A stretch of DNA of 64,000 nucleotides, taken from positions 186,001 through 250,000 of the forward strand of contig NZ_CP095397.1 in the NCBI RefSeq assembly GCF_023008545.1. The letters are read 5' to 3'. The notes beneath the pieces were generated by a model. That model was not told the origin of the DNA and made no database searches. It saw nothing but the letters and a program-made list of their open reading frames with translations. How positions within the stretch are numbered: the stretch's first letter is position 1; each line of letters opens with the position of its first letter. Of the stretch, positions 52,291-61,863 are shown piece after piece. A program made the position numbers and the translations under genes. The DNA comes from Natribaculum luteum. Lineage in GTDB: Archaea > Halobacteriota > Halobacteria > Halobacteriales > Natrialbaceae.

Positions 52291-52995
52291 TCACCGGTGG
52301 CTGCCGACCGCCTGCTCGTGTAGTTCGTCTTCTGCCTGCCACGTGCGAGGGCGGACGGCGATGACGACGGCGACGAGGTACAGCGCCACGACGCCGCCGG
52401 TCACGATCAGTCCCGAAATCGGGCCGATCGCCGCACTCTCCGGCCACGGCTGGGACGCGAACGCGACGACGCGGATCCCCCAGGAACCGAGCATCACGGT
52501 GAACAGAAACAGGTAGATCCGTCGGAGTCGGTGTGCGATCGACTCCTCGACGGAGATCTTGATCACCGGCCTGCGGTAGTCCTGGCCGAGTTTCCTGCGC
52601 CACTCCGGATCCACGAGGCCATCGGAGGCGTCGAGGCCGTACGCGAAGACGTTCTTCTGGAACGTACGGACCCGTCCCCGCCAGAGGTCGTAGCCGCGGT
52701 AGCGGCGGGCCTCGATGAACAGGAACGCGACGAGCGCCGTCGTCCCGAGCAGGATGATGTAGTGTGGGTTGTTCCGACTCGAGAACGCCCACGTGAGGAT
52801 CGCGCTCATGACGATCACCGCCCAGTTCGTCGTCTGGTCGAGCCGTTCCCGCCAGACCTGCATCCGGTGGACCTCGCCGCGATAGAGGTGTGCCAGCGAC
52901 GAACTCGGCCCCATCTCCTCCTCGAGCAGTCCGCTGCCGACCTCGCGGTGTTCGGCGTCGGTTGGATCGACGTCTTTTGCAGATCGCTTCGCCAT
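52291..52995 (-). CDS. DUF2270 family membrane protein
   Basis: The 234-aa protein has the DUF2270 signature AHLYRGEVHRMQVWRERLDQTTNWA followed by paired helices (VIVMSAILTWAFSS and HYIILLGTTALVAFLFIEARRYRGYDLW) and two more helices near the C-terminus. These proteins are inner-membrane proteins of unknown role. Confidence 0.88.
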   Translation of the reverse strand: MAKRSAKDVDPTDAEHREVGSGLLEEEMGPSSSLAHLYRGEVHRMQVWRERLDQTTNWAVIVMSAILTWAFSSRNNPHYIILLGTTALVAFLFIEARRYRGYDLWRGRVRTFQKNVFAYGLDASDGLVDPEWRRKLGQDYRRPVIKISVEESIAHRLRRIYLFLFTVMLGSWGIRVVAFASQPWPESAAIGPISGLIVTGGVVALYLVAVVIAVRPRTWQAEDELHEQAVGSHR

Positions 52996-53090
52996 CGTCT
53001 CTACGTGCCACCCGAGGGCGAAAGAACGTGGTGATTGCTCGGCGACGTATCACAACCGTTAGTTCGCCGGACCGACGAGCGAACGTACGG

Positions 53091-53915
53091 ATGGCCACCG
53101 ACTCTCGCGCGGAAGCGGTCGTGAATCGCCTCGCCCGTCTCTACGGCGATCGTGGCTTTCCCGAGCACAACATCGACGGCGGACAGAACGCCGTCACGAT
53201 CGCCGACGACGAGTCGATCTTCTGGGAGCAGGTCGGCGACGAACAGGACGCGTTCGTCTGTCTCGTCCGGACCATCCTGAGCCAGAACACGAGCGACGTG
53301 GCGAGTCAACCCGCCCACGACGCGTTACGCGAGCGCTACGACGGTCCCGACGTGGACCTCGCCGAGTCGCTCGCCGCCGCCGACCGGGACGAACTCGCCG
53401 AGACCATAAGCGCCGCCGGTCTGTACAACCAGAAGTCGAAAGCGATCCAGCGGGCCGCCGAGTGGGTGCTCGAGGAGTTCGGCTCGGCCGCCGCCTTCGA
53501 CGCATTCGTCACCGAGGACGCGCCGGCGGCGGTCAGGGAGACGCTGCTCGAGGTCCGCGGCGTCGGTCCCAAGACGGCCGACTGCGTCCTGCTGTTCTCG
53601 GGTGGCCGGTCGGGCGTCTTCCCCGTCGACACGCACGTCCACCGCATCTATCGCCGACTGGGTATCGCGCCGCCCGACGCCGACCACGAAGCGGTCCGCG
53701 AGATACTCGAGCGCGAGGTCCCCGCCGAGAAGTGTGGGTTCGGTCACACCGCGACGATCCAGTTCGGCCGCGAGTACTGTTCGGCGCGGAAACCGGCCTG
53801 TCTCGAGGACCCGGACGCGTGCCCGTTGTTCGACCTCTGTGACAGGGTGGGCGTCGACCTCGAGTCCGGCGACGTCGTCGATCCCTCGGAAGTCGCGGCG
53901 GCAGGCGAGCAGTGA
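53091..53915 (+). CDS. nth: endonuclease III (Nth), base excision repair
   Basis: This 274-aa helix-hairpin-helix GPD glycosylase/AP lyase removes oxidised pyrimidines. The motif LEVRGVGPKTADCVLLF holds the catalytic lysine and FPVDTHVHRIYRRLG the aspartate. Four cysteines near the C-terminus form an iron-sulfur cluster (CSARKPACLEDPDACPLFDLC); the middle spacing is six residues rather than the usual two. ATG at 53091 (MATDSRAEA) is preferred to 52890. Confidence 0.94.
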   Translation: MATDSRAEAVVNRLARLYGDRGFPEHNIDGGQNAVTIADDESIFWEQVGDEQDAFVCLVRTILSQNTSDVASQPAHDALRERYDGPDVDLAESLAAADRDELAETISAAGLYNQKSKAIQRAAEWVLEEFGSAAAFDAFVTEDAPAAVRETLLEVRGVGPKTADCVLLFSGGRSGVFPVDTHVHRIYRRLGIAPPDADHEAVREILEREVPAEKCGFGHTATIQFGREYCSARKPACLEDPDACPLFDLCDRVGVDLESGDVVDPSEVAAAGEQ

Positions 53916-53969
53916 CGGCCGGCGAACGGGCGTCACTCGGCGACGATGTAGCGATATTCGACAGCGCCG

Positions 53970-54545
53970 TCAGTCTCGAAGCGGCGGACGGTCGAATTCG
54001 CTCCCACAGCCCTGGCAGACGACGACCGGTCGCGTCTCGTTCTCCGCGAGCGTGAAACGCAGGTCGTCGTGTCCGCACTCGGGACAGTCCCGCGGGACGT
54101 ACTCGGCGGCACAGTCCGGGCAGACGAACGACAGCCCATCCTCGCCTGCGTCCAGACGCAGGTCGTCGTGGCCACACTCGAGGCAGTCGACGGGGACTCG
54201 CGTGTCCTCGGTGTCGCGAGGCGCGCCGAGCGCGACCGCCACGAGGTCCTCGTCGGAGTCGTTCGTGCCCGACTGGAACTCGCCGGGAGCGAATCGGATC
54301 GCCTCCCCCGCGCCGACGGTAACCTCGCCGTCCATCGTCTCGAACGTCGCCGCCCCCTCGAGGACGAGAAACACCTCCTCCTGGTCGGCGTGGGCGTGGA
54401 GCCCGCCGGGAAACCCCTCGCCGGGGGCGAGCCGATAGTGGTTGATCGCCACGACGGCCGTCTCGAGCGGGTCGGACAGCCCGCGGCGGACGCCCCCGCC
54501 GCTCGAGTCGTCCGGCACGACGTCGTCGACGGTCACTTTCTCCAT
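53970..54545 (-). CDS. cupin-domain protein with C-terminal zinc ribbons
   Basis: The 191-aa protein has a cupin barrel in residues 20-110 (HADQEEVFLVLEGAATFETMDGEVTVGAGEAIRFAPG) and then zinc-ribbon cysteines: CLECGHDD, CPDCAAEY, CPECGHDD and CQGCGSEF. The cupin histidine/glutamate set is intact, so it likely binds a metal and a small ligand. The function is unknown, perhaps a sensor. ATG at 54545 (MEKVTVDD) gives a clean start. Confidence 0.8.
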   Translation of the reverse strand: MEKVTVDDVVPDDSSGGGVRRGLSDPLETAVVAINHYRLAPGEGFPGGLHAHADQEEVFLVLEGAATFETMDGEVTVGAGEAIRFAPGEFQSGTNDSDEDLVAVALGAPRDTEDTRVPVDCLECGHDDLRLDAGEDGLSFVCPDCAAEYVPRDCPECGHDDLRFTLAENETRPVVVCQGCGSEFDRPPLRD

Positions 54546-54629
54546 GTCGTCGCCATCGTAACGGGACGCAATCAATGTACGGAGTGCGGAATCGGCCGGG
54601 CGTCGACGATCCGTTCGGGGTCGAGAGTC

Positions 54630-54710
54630 ATACGGTCTTCGTAACTGTGTACCGGTGCACCCGCGTAGCAGGTCGCGAGTGCGCCGGAAATGACTTACAG
54701 AAGTCCGTAT
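54630..54710 (-). repeat. 81-bp copy of the hairpin element after the EamA gene
   Basis: In the minus direction it starts ATACGGACTTCTGTAAG on the last base of the EamA TGA and ends GAAGACCGTAT. The inner stem CCGGCGCAC pairs with GTGCACCGG, with one G-T pair. It is one base shorter than the other copies. Confidence 0.7.
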
Positions 54711-55123
54711 CAGTTCGCGAGCAGGAGGACCGCCAGGGCGGCACACGCGATGCCGAGGGCGTCTTTGAGTGCCAGCGACTCGCCGAGGACGAGGACGCCG
54801 AGGACGGCCGGGACGAGGAAGTACAGCGCCGAGATCGTCGTGACGATACCCACGTGGCCGGCAGAGAGGCCGGCGTAGAACGCGACTGCGGCGATCCCGG
54901 CGAACACGCCCGCCGCGAGGGCGTACGTGACGCCCGTTCGCTCGAGAGCGATCGGATCGCTCTGGACGGCGACGTAGCCGACGGCGACGACGACGCCCGC
55001 GGTGTACGAGAGGATCATCGCGAGTTCGGGCTCGAGCGTTCGCGTCGCCTCGTTCGCGAGGACGGTCCAGAGGCCCCAGCCGAGCATGGCGACGACAGCG
55101 AGCGAGACGGCGTGTTGGCTCAT
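54710..55123 (-). CDS. EamA/DMT-type half-size membrane protein
   Basis: The 137-aa protein contains about five hydrophobic helices matching a single EamA repeat: AVVAMLGWGLWTVLANEATR, EPELAMILSYTAGVVVAVG, then AVAFYAGLSAGHVGIVTTISALYFLVPAVLGVL. Full EamA transporters have two repeats, so this would act as a dimer or with a partner. ATG at 55123 (MSQHAVSL) was chosen over 55165. The substrate is unknown. Confidence 0.85.
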   Translation of the reverse strand: MSQHAVSLAVVAMLGWGLWTVLANEATRTLEPELAMILSYTAGVVVAVGYVAVQSDPIALERTGVTYALAAGVFAGIAAVAFYAGLSAGHVGIVTTISALYFLVPAVLGVLVLGESLALKDALGIACAALAVLLLAN

Positions 55124-55209
55124 CGGTCGACGGTCCGGCTCGGACGGTCCTAACGGCTTCGACACGGCGTTCGGTCGAAACGAGTGTCTGCGAGAGAACG
55201 GTGGGGAGA

Positions 55210-57144
55210 CTACAGGAACCGGAACGTCTCGAGGTTCTTCGGCGCGAACGTCCGCATGTTGAACTCGTGGTACAGCGCCGAGGACAGATCCTGCGTGGAG
55301 CGTTCGTCGCCGTGGACACAGAGGACTTTCTCGGGGCGGGGGTTCATCGTCCGGACGAAGTTCTCGAGGCCGGCGCGGTCGGCGTGGCCGGAGAAGCCGT
55401 CGACGGTTTCGACGTCCATGTTCAGCGAGAGGGTACCGCGGCCGCCGCCGTTGCCCATGGCACCGACTTCGCTGGTGGGGATTTCGTCCCAGCCGTTCTG
55501 GATGCGTCGACCGAGGGTACCCTGTGCCTGGTAGCCGACGAAGACGAGCGTCGAGTCCGGGTCGGGACCGATGTGGCCCAGCCAGGACATGATCGGGCCG
55601 CCAGTGACCATCCCCGAGGTCGAGAGGATGATACAGGAGTCGCCGTCGGCGACGTCCTGGCGTTCCTCCTCACCGCCGTCGATGTGGTTGAACTCCTCGG
55701 CGAGGAAGGGGTTCTCGTTCTCGTGGAAGATGCGGTCGCGCAGGTCGTCCCGGAGGTACTCTGGATACGTGGTGTGGATCGCCGTCGCCTCCCAGATCAT
55801 CCCGTCTAAGTGGACAGGCATCGACGGAATATCGCCCTCGCGCATCGCCTCCTCCAGGACGAGCATGATCTCCTGGGAGCGGCCGACGGCGAACGCGGGG
55901 ATGAGGATCTTTCCGCCGCGGTCTGCGGTCTCGTTGATGACCTCCTTGAGTTTGCGCTCGGAGTCTTCCTGGTCGGTCTGGTAGTCGTTGCGACCGCCGT
56001 AGGTCGACTCCATCACGAGCGTCTCCACCCGCGGGAAGTCGTTGGTCGCGCCGTTGAACAGGCGCGTGTCCTCGTAGTGGATGTCACCGGAGAAAGCGAC
56101 GTTGTACAGGCCGTCGCCGATGTGGAAGTGGCTCACCGCGGATCCGAGGATGTGGCCTGCGTTGTGGAAGGTGAGTTTGACGTCCGGCGCGATGTCCGTG
56201 ACGTCGCCGTACTCGAGCGGGATGGTGTGTTTGATCGCCTCGCGGACCATCTCCGACTCGTACGGCGGGGTTCGCCCTTCTTTCGCGGCGACGTCCAGGT
56301 AGTCGAGCGTCAGCAGTCCCATCAGATCCCGCGTCGGCTCGGTACAGTAGATCGGGCCGTCGTAGCCGTACTTAAACAAAAGCGGAATGAGCGCGGAGTG
56401 GTCGAGGTGGGCGTGGGTGAGGACGACCGCGTCGATGTTCTGTGCGCCCGCGCCGAGTGCTTCGGGGACGTGGAGGTACGGCACCTCGCCCTCGGCACCT
56501 GGCTTGTCACCACAGTCGATCAGTACCCGCGTTTCGGGCGTCGAGAGAATAAAGGAGGCCCGCCCGACCTCGCGACAGCAGCCCAGCGTGGAGATGCGGA
56601 CGTACTCGTCGTCGGACATCTCCTCGCGGTGAATCTGTCGGCCGACCCGCTCTAAGATGTCCCGGCGGTCGTCTCGCTCCTGTTTGAGGAAGTTTCGGAC
56701 GTTCGAGACGGTCGACGACTCGATCGGCGGCGTCCGGACGACTTCCGGCGTCCAGCCGACGTTCTTCGTGATCTCGCGCAGCGTCGAGCCGTGGCGGCCG
56801 ATCACCATGCCGGGCTTTTCGGCCTCGATGACGACCTCGCCGGTGTCGGCGTGGAAGTCGAGGTCCGTGACGCCGGCCTCCTCGGGGATGACGTTCATGA
56901 TCTCCTCGCGTGCCTCGTCGGGCCGCGAGAGGACGCTCGGATCCGGGCGGACGGTGATCCGCTTCCGGAGTTTACTCGCGAGTTTCCGGACGAGGTCGCC
57001 CTGCTGGGCGAACTCCTTCGGATCGCGCGTGTAGACCACCAGTTCTGGCCCTTCGTACTTCACTGACGAGACCGAGATGTGACTCGGCAGCTCGCCTGTG
57101 ATCTCTGCTTTCAGTTCGTCGAGTTGCTGCTCTACAGTGCTCAT
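55210..57144 (-). CDS. beta-CASP ribonuclease aCPSF1
   Basis: The 644-aa enzyme is the archaeal CPSF73-like nuclease that cleaves U-rich RNA at transcript 3' ends and helps terminate transcription. It has two N-terminal KH domains (residues 1-140, for example PGMVIGRHGSTLREITKNVG), a metallo-beta-lactamase domain with VVLTHAHLDHSALIPL, and the beta-CASP insert (LVMESTYGGRNDY, PAFAVGRSQEIM, STSGMVTGGP). The final FSGHADRAGLENFV and CVHGD complete the metal site. Confidence 0.95.
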   Translation of the reverse strand: MSTVEQQLDELKAEITGELPSHISVSSVKYEGPELVVYTRDPKEFAQQGDLVRKLASKLRKRITVRPDPSVLSRPDEAREEIMNVIPEEAGVTDLDFHADTGEVVIEAEKPGMVIGRHGSTLREITKNVGWTPEVVRTPPIESSTVSNVRNFLKQERDDRRDILERVGRQIHREEMSDDEYVRISTLGCCREVGRASFILSTPETRVLIDCGDKPGAEGEVPYLHVPEALGAGAQNIDAVVLTHAHLDHSALIPLLFKYGYDGPIYCTEPTRDLMGLLTLDYLDVAAKEGRTPPYESEMVREAIKHTIPLEYGDVTDIAPDVKLTFHNAGHILGSAVSHFHIGDGLYNVAFSGDIHYEDTRLFNGATNDFPRVETLVMESTYGGRNDYQTDQEDSERKLKEVINETADRGGKILIPAFAVGRSQEIMLVLEEAMREGDIPSMPVHLDGMIWEATAIHTTYPEYLRDDLRDRIFHENENPFLAEEFNHIDGGEEERQDVADGDSCIILSTSGMVTGGPIMSWLGHIGPDPDSTLVFVGYQAQGTLGRRIQNGWDEIPTSEVGAMGNGGGRGTLSLNMDVETVDGFSGHADRAGLENFVRTMNPRPEKVLCVHGDERSTQDLSSALYHEFNMRTFAPKNLETFRFL

Positions 57145-57479
57145 GTTCGCAAGAGTTCACTCGCGTGGACCCGCTTTCGGACGGGCGTGCCGGACGTCCA
57201 GCAGGCGTCACGGGTACGGTCGACGCGTCCGGGAACGGCGACGGAGAGACGGGGCTGTCGAATCACGCCACCCAGCGAGGGCCACGTAGTCTGTGCCATG
57301 TATCGTCTCTCGTCCCGGATCATCGTGTGACAGTAGTCCGTGCTGTGACGAGCACGCGCCCAGGTCGTGTCCTGGTCCGTGCGGGGAGATTCCAGGGAGA
57401 ACCCGCTTACCCGAGGCTATTCCTTGCGTGATATAAAAGCCTTCGCAAAAGTGAGGGGCGACCGCCACAAACGGATCGT
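57145..57479. other. 335-bp gap between aCPSF1 and the next gene, content unclear
   Basis: At its right end a TATATAAAAG box (about 57432-57440) can drive the gene at 57480, and its complement could serve leftward transcription. The rest is GC-rich without a convincing protein frame, and no RNase P or SRP RNA core motif was found. Confidence 0.45.
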
Positions 57480-57974
57480 ATGCGACTCACACCGGACCGC
57501 GTCGCCGAGGAACGCGACTGGGTAGCCGATCGCGCGGACACCGTCGTCCCGATCGTAAACGACGTCCGGGACGACCTCGGAGCGACGTTCGACACAGACG
57601 TCACACACGTCACCGAAGCGCAGTACCTGGAGGAAGTCGACGCCGTCTTCGCCGACGGCGACCTCGCGGTCAACGTCGCCGCGATGGTCGCGACCTTGCG
57701 CGATCTGGACGTCGACGGGGACTATCCGGGCTTCATCGTCGACGAAATTCTGGGCCGAGAACTCGCGGCGACGATCGCCGGCACCCAGCCCCTGCGGACC
57801 CTCGGCGAGGCGACCTTCCACTACGCGGACGTCCACGTCCACGGCTCGAGCGAGGAGAACGCGGGCGTCGACGACCTCGAGGCGGCGCTCGCGGCAGGCT
57901 TCCAGGAGCGGATCCCCGGCTGGCCGTGGACCGAGCGGGACAGCCCGTTCGCGGTCGATCCCACGCGGCGATAG
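57480..57974 (+). CDS. conserved haloarchaeal protein, function unknown
   Basis: The 164-aa acidic, soluble protein (MRLTPDRVAEERDWVADRAD start; PGFIVDEILGRELAATIAGT mid-region) was not assigned to a family. It ends with PGWPWTERDSPFAVDP, a Trp/Pro-rich segment that is probably structural. No signal or membrane helix. A TATATAAAA box upstream supports transcription with a short leader. The next rightward gene is nucS. Confidence 0.65.
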   Translation: MRLTPDRVAEERDWVADRADTVVPIVNDVRDDLGATFDTDVTHVTEAQYLEEVDAVFADGDLAVNVAAMVATLRDLDVDGDYPGFIVDEILGRELAATIAGTQPLRTLGEATFHYADVHVHGSSEENAGVDDLEAALAAGFQERIPGWPWTERDSPFAVDPTRR

Positions 57975-58053
57975 CCGGGCCCCAGCCGACCGAGCCGCGG
58001 GTTGCGCCCGCAGGTCGCGTCGTTTTTACTCGCAGAGCGACTACCAGGGTGCA

Positions 58054-58797
58054 GTGAACGTACGCGAGCAGGAGTCCCGGACGGTGACCCACCGGGAGCC
58101 GACGCCGGAGGTAGCCCACGAGACGATCGCCGACGGGATCGCCAGGGAAGCGCTCGTGACCGTCGTCGGTCGCTGTACCGTCGACTACGACGGCCGCGCA
58201 TCGAGTCGCCTCGAGGCGGGCGACCGCCTCGTCGTGCTCAAACCCGACGGCGCGGCGATGGTCCACACCGACGAGGGCCAGCAGCCGGTCAACTGGCAGC
58301 CGCCCGGCTGTGAGCACGAAGTGCTCCTCGAGGACGGCAAGCTCCGTCTCCGGAGCCTGCGTTCGACCCCCGACGAGCGGCTGTCGATCACGTTCGAACG
58401 GCTGTTCCAGGTGTCGACGTTCGACATGTCCGATCCCGAGGACCTCGCGATCGTCGGCACCGAGGAAGACCTCCGCCAGCGGATCCTCGAGGATCCCGAC
58501 CTGCTCGAGCCCGGATTCACCCCGCTGGCGACCGAGCGCGACACGCCGGCGGGTGCGGTCGACGTCTACGGCGAGGACGGCGACGGCAAGACGGTCGTCG
58601 TCGAACTCAAGCGCCGCCGGGTCGGCCCCGACGCCGTCTCCCAGCTTCGGCGGTACGTCGACGCGCTCGAGCGGGACTTGCACGCCGACGCCGCCATCCG
58701 TGGAATTCTGGTCGCACCGTCCGTGACCGACCGCGCGGAGCGGTTGCTCGCAGAGCACGGCCTCGAGTTCGTCGCGCTCGAGCCGACGACCGGCTGA
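58054..58797 (+). CDS. nucS: endonuclease NucS (EndoMS), mismatch repair
   Basis: NucS cleaves both strands at mismatches and starts non-canonical mismatch repair, with PCNA as partner. The 247-aa protein has an N-terminal DNA-binding domain (residues 1-110) and a RecB-like nuclease domain with the Asp in GAVDVYGEDGDGKTVVVELKRRRVGPDAVSQLRRYV and the ExK pair in ELKRRR. GTG at 58054 is preferred, with TCGTTTTTAC about 27 nt upstream. It is convergent with mutS, and an 82-bp element lies between the two stops. Confidence 0.93.
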   Translation: MNVREQESRTVTHREPTPEVAHETIADGIAREALVTVVGRCTVDYDGRASSRLEAGDRLVVLKPDGAAMVHTDEGQQPVNWQPPGCEHEVLLEDGKLRLRSLRSTPDERLSITFERLFQVSTFDMSDPEDLAIVGTEEDLRQRILEDPDLLEPGFTPLATERDTPAGAVDVYGEDGDGKTVVVELKRRRVGPDAVSQLRRYVDALERDLHADAAIRGILVAPSVTDRAERLLAEHGLEFVALEPTTG

Positions 58798-58878
58798 TAC
58801 GGGCTGCTGTCCCTCGTTTCCGCAGCGACCGCCCGACTGGACGGGGTCGCTGCGGCACGGACGTACGGCGGTCCGTAT
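58797..58878 (+). repeat. 82-bp hairpin element after nucS
   Basis: Starts on the last base of the nucS TGA. Outer ends ATACGGGCTGCTGTCC and GGCGGTCCGTAT; inner stem CCGCAGCGACC/GGTCGCTGCGG, a sequence different from the other copies yet fully complementary. Confidence 0.8.
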
Positions 58879-58902
58879 GGGTGGGTCGCAGGAAAGCGGT
58901 AG

Positions 58903-61599
58903 TCACTCCTCGAGCAGTCGCTTCAACCGATCCAGCTCCGACATCGCCTCGACGGGCGTCATGTGGGCAATCTCGAGCGCGCGAAGTTCTGCTGCGACGT
59001 CCGTGAGGTCGTCGCCGCCGTCGGCAGTGGTCGGAGCCGTCTGGTCCGTCGTCGCCCCGTCCGCGGCCGGTTCGTCGGCCGAGGTCTCTTCGAGTTCGGC
59101 CGTCGCGTTCGCCTCGACGAGGTCTCGAGAACGCTCGACGATCGACTCGGGGACGCCCGCGGCGGTCGCCACCTCGACGCCGTAGGAGCCCTCGGCCGCG
59201 CCGGGGGCGATCTCGTGGCAGAAGACGACCTCGCCGTCTTCCTGGCTCGCCTCGAAGTGCAACGTGTGTGCAGCCGCGAGGTCGTCGGCGAGTTCGGTCA
59301 GCGGATGATGGTGCGTGGCAAAGAGCGTCGTCGCCCCGACCTCGTCGTGGAGGTGTTCGGTGATCGCCTGCGCGATGGCCAGGCCGTCGGTCGTCGAGGT
59401 GCCTCGTCCGACCTCGTCGAGCAACACGAGCGAGTTCTCGTCGGCTTCCTCGAGGATGGTCGCGAGTTCGTCCATCTCGACCATGAACGTCGAGCGGCCG
59501 CCGGCGATGTCGTCGCTCGCGCCGACGCGGGTGAAGATCCGATCGACTGGCGCGACGGTCGCCGCTCGAGCGGGGACGAAGCTCCCGACCTGTGCGAGCA
59601 GGACGATCAGCGCCACCTGGCGCATGTACGTCGACTTGCCGGACATGTTCGGCCCCGTGATGACCGCGAGCCGACGGTCCCGGTCGAAACGGGCGTCGTT
59701 CGGCACGAACGACGACTGGGTGCGCTCGACGACCGGGTGGCGACCGCCCTCGATTCGGATCTCCCGGCCGTCCTCGAGGATCGTCGGCCGACAGTAGTCG
59801 TACTGGGCGGCGACAGTCGAAAGCGAGACGAGCGCGTCGACCGTCGCCAGCGCGTCCGCGAGCGACTGGACGCGCTCGACCTCGTCTGCGACCGTTCGGC
59901 GAACCTCACGGAAGAGTTCGTACTCGCGCTCGTCGGCCCGCCCTTCCGCGCCGACGATCTCCTCCTCTCGCTCCTTGAGTTCCGGCGTGACGAACCGCTC
60001 GGAGTTTTTGAGCGTCTGTCGGCGCTGGTAGTCGTCGGGCACGGCGTCGAGGTTCGGGTTCGTCACCTCGATGTAGTAGCCGTGGACCGAGTTGTAGCCG
60101 ACCTTCAGCGAGTCGATACCCGTTCGCTCGCGTTCGCGCTCCTCCAGGTCGTCGATCCACTGCTTGCCTGCGCGGGCGGTCGCCCGGAGGTCGTCGAGGT
60201 CCTCGTCGTAGCCCTCCGCGACGATGCCGCCCTCGGTGATCTCGATCGGCGGGTCCGCGACGATCGCCTCGTCGATCAACTCCCGGACGTCGGCCAGCGG
60301 GTCGAGCGCGTCGTACAGTGCCCGCAGGCGGTCTGTCTCGGCGTCCGCGAGTCGCTCGCGGACGTCTGGGACGACGGCGAGCGTATCGCGAAGTGACCGG
60401 AGGTCGCGGGCGTTCGCCCGTTCGCGCGAGATGCGACCGATGAGCCGCTCGAGGTCGTAGACGTCCCGCAGCAGTTCGTGAAGCTCCTCGCGGGTCCGGA
60501 CCGCCGCCGTCAGCTCCTCGACGGCGTCGAGTCTGGCCTCGATCGCCGCGGGCTCGAGCAACGGCCGGCGGAGCCAGTCTTTGAGCTTTCGGCCGCCGAG
60601 TGCGCTCGCGGTCTCGTCGAGGACGCCGACGAGCGTGGCGTCCTCGTGGCCGTGGACCGATCGCGGTTCGAACAGCTCGAGGCTGCGCAACGCGACGGCG
60701 TCGAGCAGCAGGTACTCCCGCGGGTCGTACCTGGTGAGGTGCGTGAGGTACTCGAGTCGCCGGTCACCGGTGTCGTCTGCGTCGTCGCCGTCCTCGTCCA
60801 CGCCACCGCGGACGTACTCCGCGTACGAGAGGAGCGCCCCACAGGCGCGGATCTCCGCCGTGCTCGCGAGCAGGGCGTCGGAGTTACCGAAATAAGCGGT
60901 GACCATCTCCTCGGCCCGCTGTGCGTCGAACGCCGTCTCGTCGTAGGGCGTCACCATGCAGTCGTCGCCGACGAGTTCGGCGGCGGCGTCGGGACCCACG
61001 ACGGCCTCGGCGGGCGCGAAGCGACTCACCTCGTCGGTGATCGCCTCGCTCGAGGTCGAACTCGTCGCGAGGAAGTCGCCCGTCGAGACGTCGAGCAGGG
61101 CGAGCCCGATTTCGTCCCCCTCGTCCTCGTGGTCGCCGCCGGCTCGCATTGCGGATCCATCGCCACGGGCGATCGCCGCCACGAAGTTGTTGTCGTCGCT
61201 CGCGAGCAGTTCGTCCTCCGTGAGCGTTCCGGGGGTTATCACGCGCGTGACCGCCCGGTCGACCACGCCGGTCGTCTCCGCGGGGTCTTGCACCTGGTCT
61301 GCGATCGCGACCCGGTAACCCGCCTCGAGCAGCCCCTCGACGTAGGACTCGGCGTTGTCGATCGGGATGCCGGTCATCGGGTACTCACCTGTCGAGTCCT
61401 CGCGACTGGTGAGAGTGAGCTCGAGCAGGCGAGCGGTGCGTTCGGCCGCGCCGCAGAATGTCTCGTAGAAGTCGCCGACCTGAAAGAGGACGATCGCGTC
61501 GTCGTAGCGCTCACAGAGATCGTAGTACTGGCGCATCATCGGCGTGAGGTCCTCGCGTCTGTCCGCCATCGCTTCAGGAGGCCCAAGCGCCGGATCCAT
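58903..61599 (-). CDS. mutS: DNA mismatch repair protein MutS
   Basis: The 898-aa MutS has the mismatch-contacting Phe-Tyr-Glu at residues 44-46 (VGDFYETF), the connector and lever domains, and the ATPase with Walker [11 protein letters not shown] and Walker [15 protein letters not shown]. Near the C-terminus is an acidic Ala/Glu/Thr-rich insert. Start ATG 61599 ([10 protein letters not shown]) is preferred over 61662. A 110-bp MITE lies 50 bp upstream of the start, where promoter elements are expected. Confidence 0.95.
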   Translation of the reverse strand: MDPALGPPEAMADRREDLTPMMRQYYDLCERYDDAIVLFQVGDFYETFCGAAERTARLLELTLTSREDSTGEYPMTGIPIDNAESYVEGLLEAGYRVAIADQVQDPAETTGVVDRAVTRVITPGTLTEDELLASDDNNFVAAIARGDGSAMRAGGDHEDEGDEIGLALLDVSTGDFLATSSTSSEAITDEVSRFAPAEAVVGPDAAAELVGDDCMVTPYDETAFDAQRAEEMVTAYFGNSDALLASTAEIRACGALLSYAEYVRGGVDEDGDDADDTGDRRLEYLTHLTRYDPREYLLLDAVALRSLELFEPRSVHGHEDATLVGVLDETASALGGRKLKDWLRRPLLEPAAIEARLDAVEELTAAVRTREELHELLRDVYDLERLIGRISRERANARDLRSLRDTLAVVPDVRERLADAETDRLRALYDALDPLADVRELIDEAIVADPPIEITEGGIVAEGYDEDLDDLRATARAGKQWIDDLEERERERTGIDSLKVGYNSVHGYYIEVTNPNLDAVPDDYQRRQTLKNSERFVTPELKEREEEIVGAEGRADEREYELFREVRRTVADEVERVQSLADALATVDALVSLSTVAAQYDYCRPTILEDGREIRIEGGRHPVVERTQSSFVPNDARFDRDRRLAVITGPNMSGKSTYMRQVALIVLLAQVGSFVPARAATVAPVDRIFTRVGASDDIAGGRSTFMVEMDELATILEEADENSLVLLDEVGRGTSTTDGLAIAQAITEHLHDEVGATTLFATHHHPLTELADDLAAAHTLHFEASQEDGEVVFCHEIAPGAAEGSYGVEVATAAGVPESIVERSRDLVEANATAELEETSADEPAADGATTDQTAPTTADGGDDLTDVAAELRALEIAHMTPVEAMSELDRLKRLLEE

Positions 61600-61648
61600 G
61601 TGAGGTAGCCGCCGCTCGAGGCGGAAATAGCTGCTGGATCGGATGTTC

Positions 61649-61758
61649 ATACTACCGGACAACAGTCAGTGACTACTCGATCGCGTCTCGACGGCTGTCG
61701 TCGCTGACGACAGCGTCTCGAGTGCGATCGATGTCTGAACCGTGTTGTCCGGCAGTAT
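61649..61758 (+). mobile_element. MITE-like element (110-bp family) upstream of mutS
   Basis: Nearly identical to 49903-50012, with a central hairpin CTGTCGTC-GCT-GACGACAG. It occupies 50-159 nt upstream of the mutS ATG. Confidence 0.85.
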
Positions 61759-61863
61759 CAGAAGGCGAGATCGGGTACCGCCGTCGACGAGCGTTCCGTG
61801 AGCGCGGCTCGTGGACCGACGAACGAGTGGGCGACCGACCGGCGCATCGGCCAGGCGGATCGG

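Noticed and set aside
57145..57430. RNase P RNA or SRP RNA gene in the gap upstream of aCPSF1
   Set aside because: No conserved RNase P core or SRP helix 8 motif could be found on either strand by eye.
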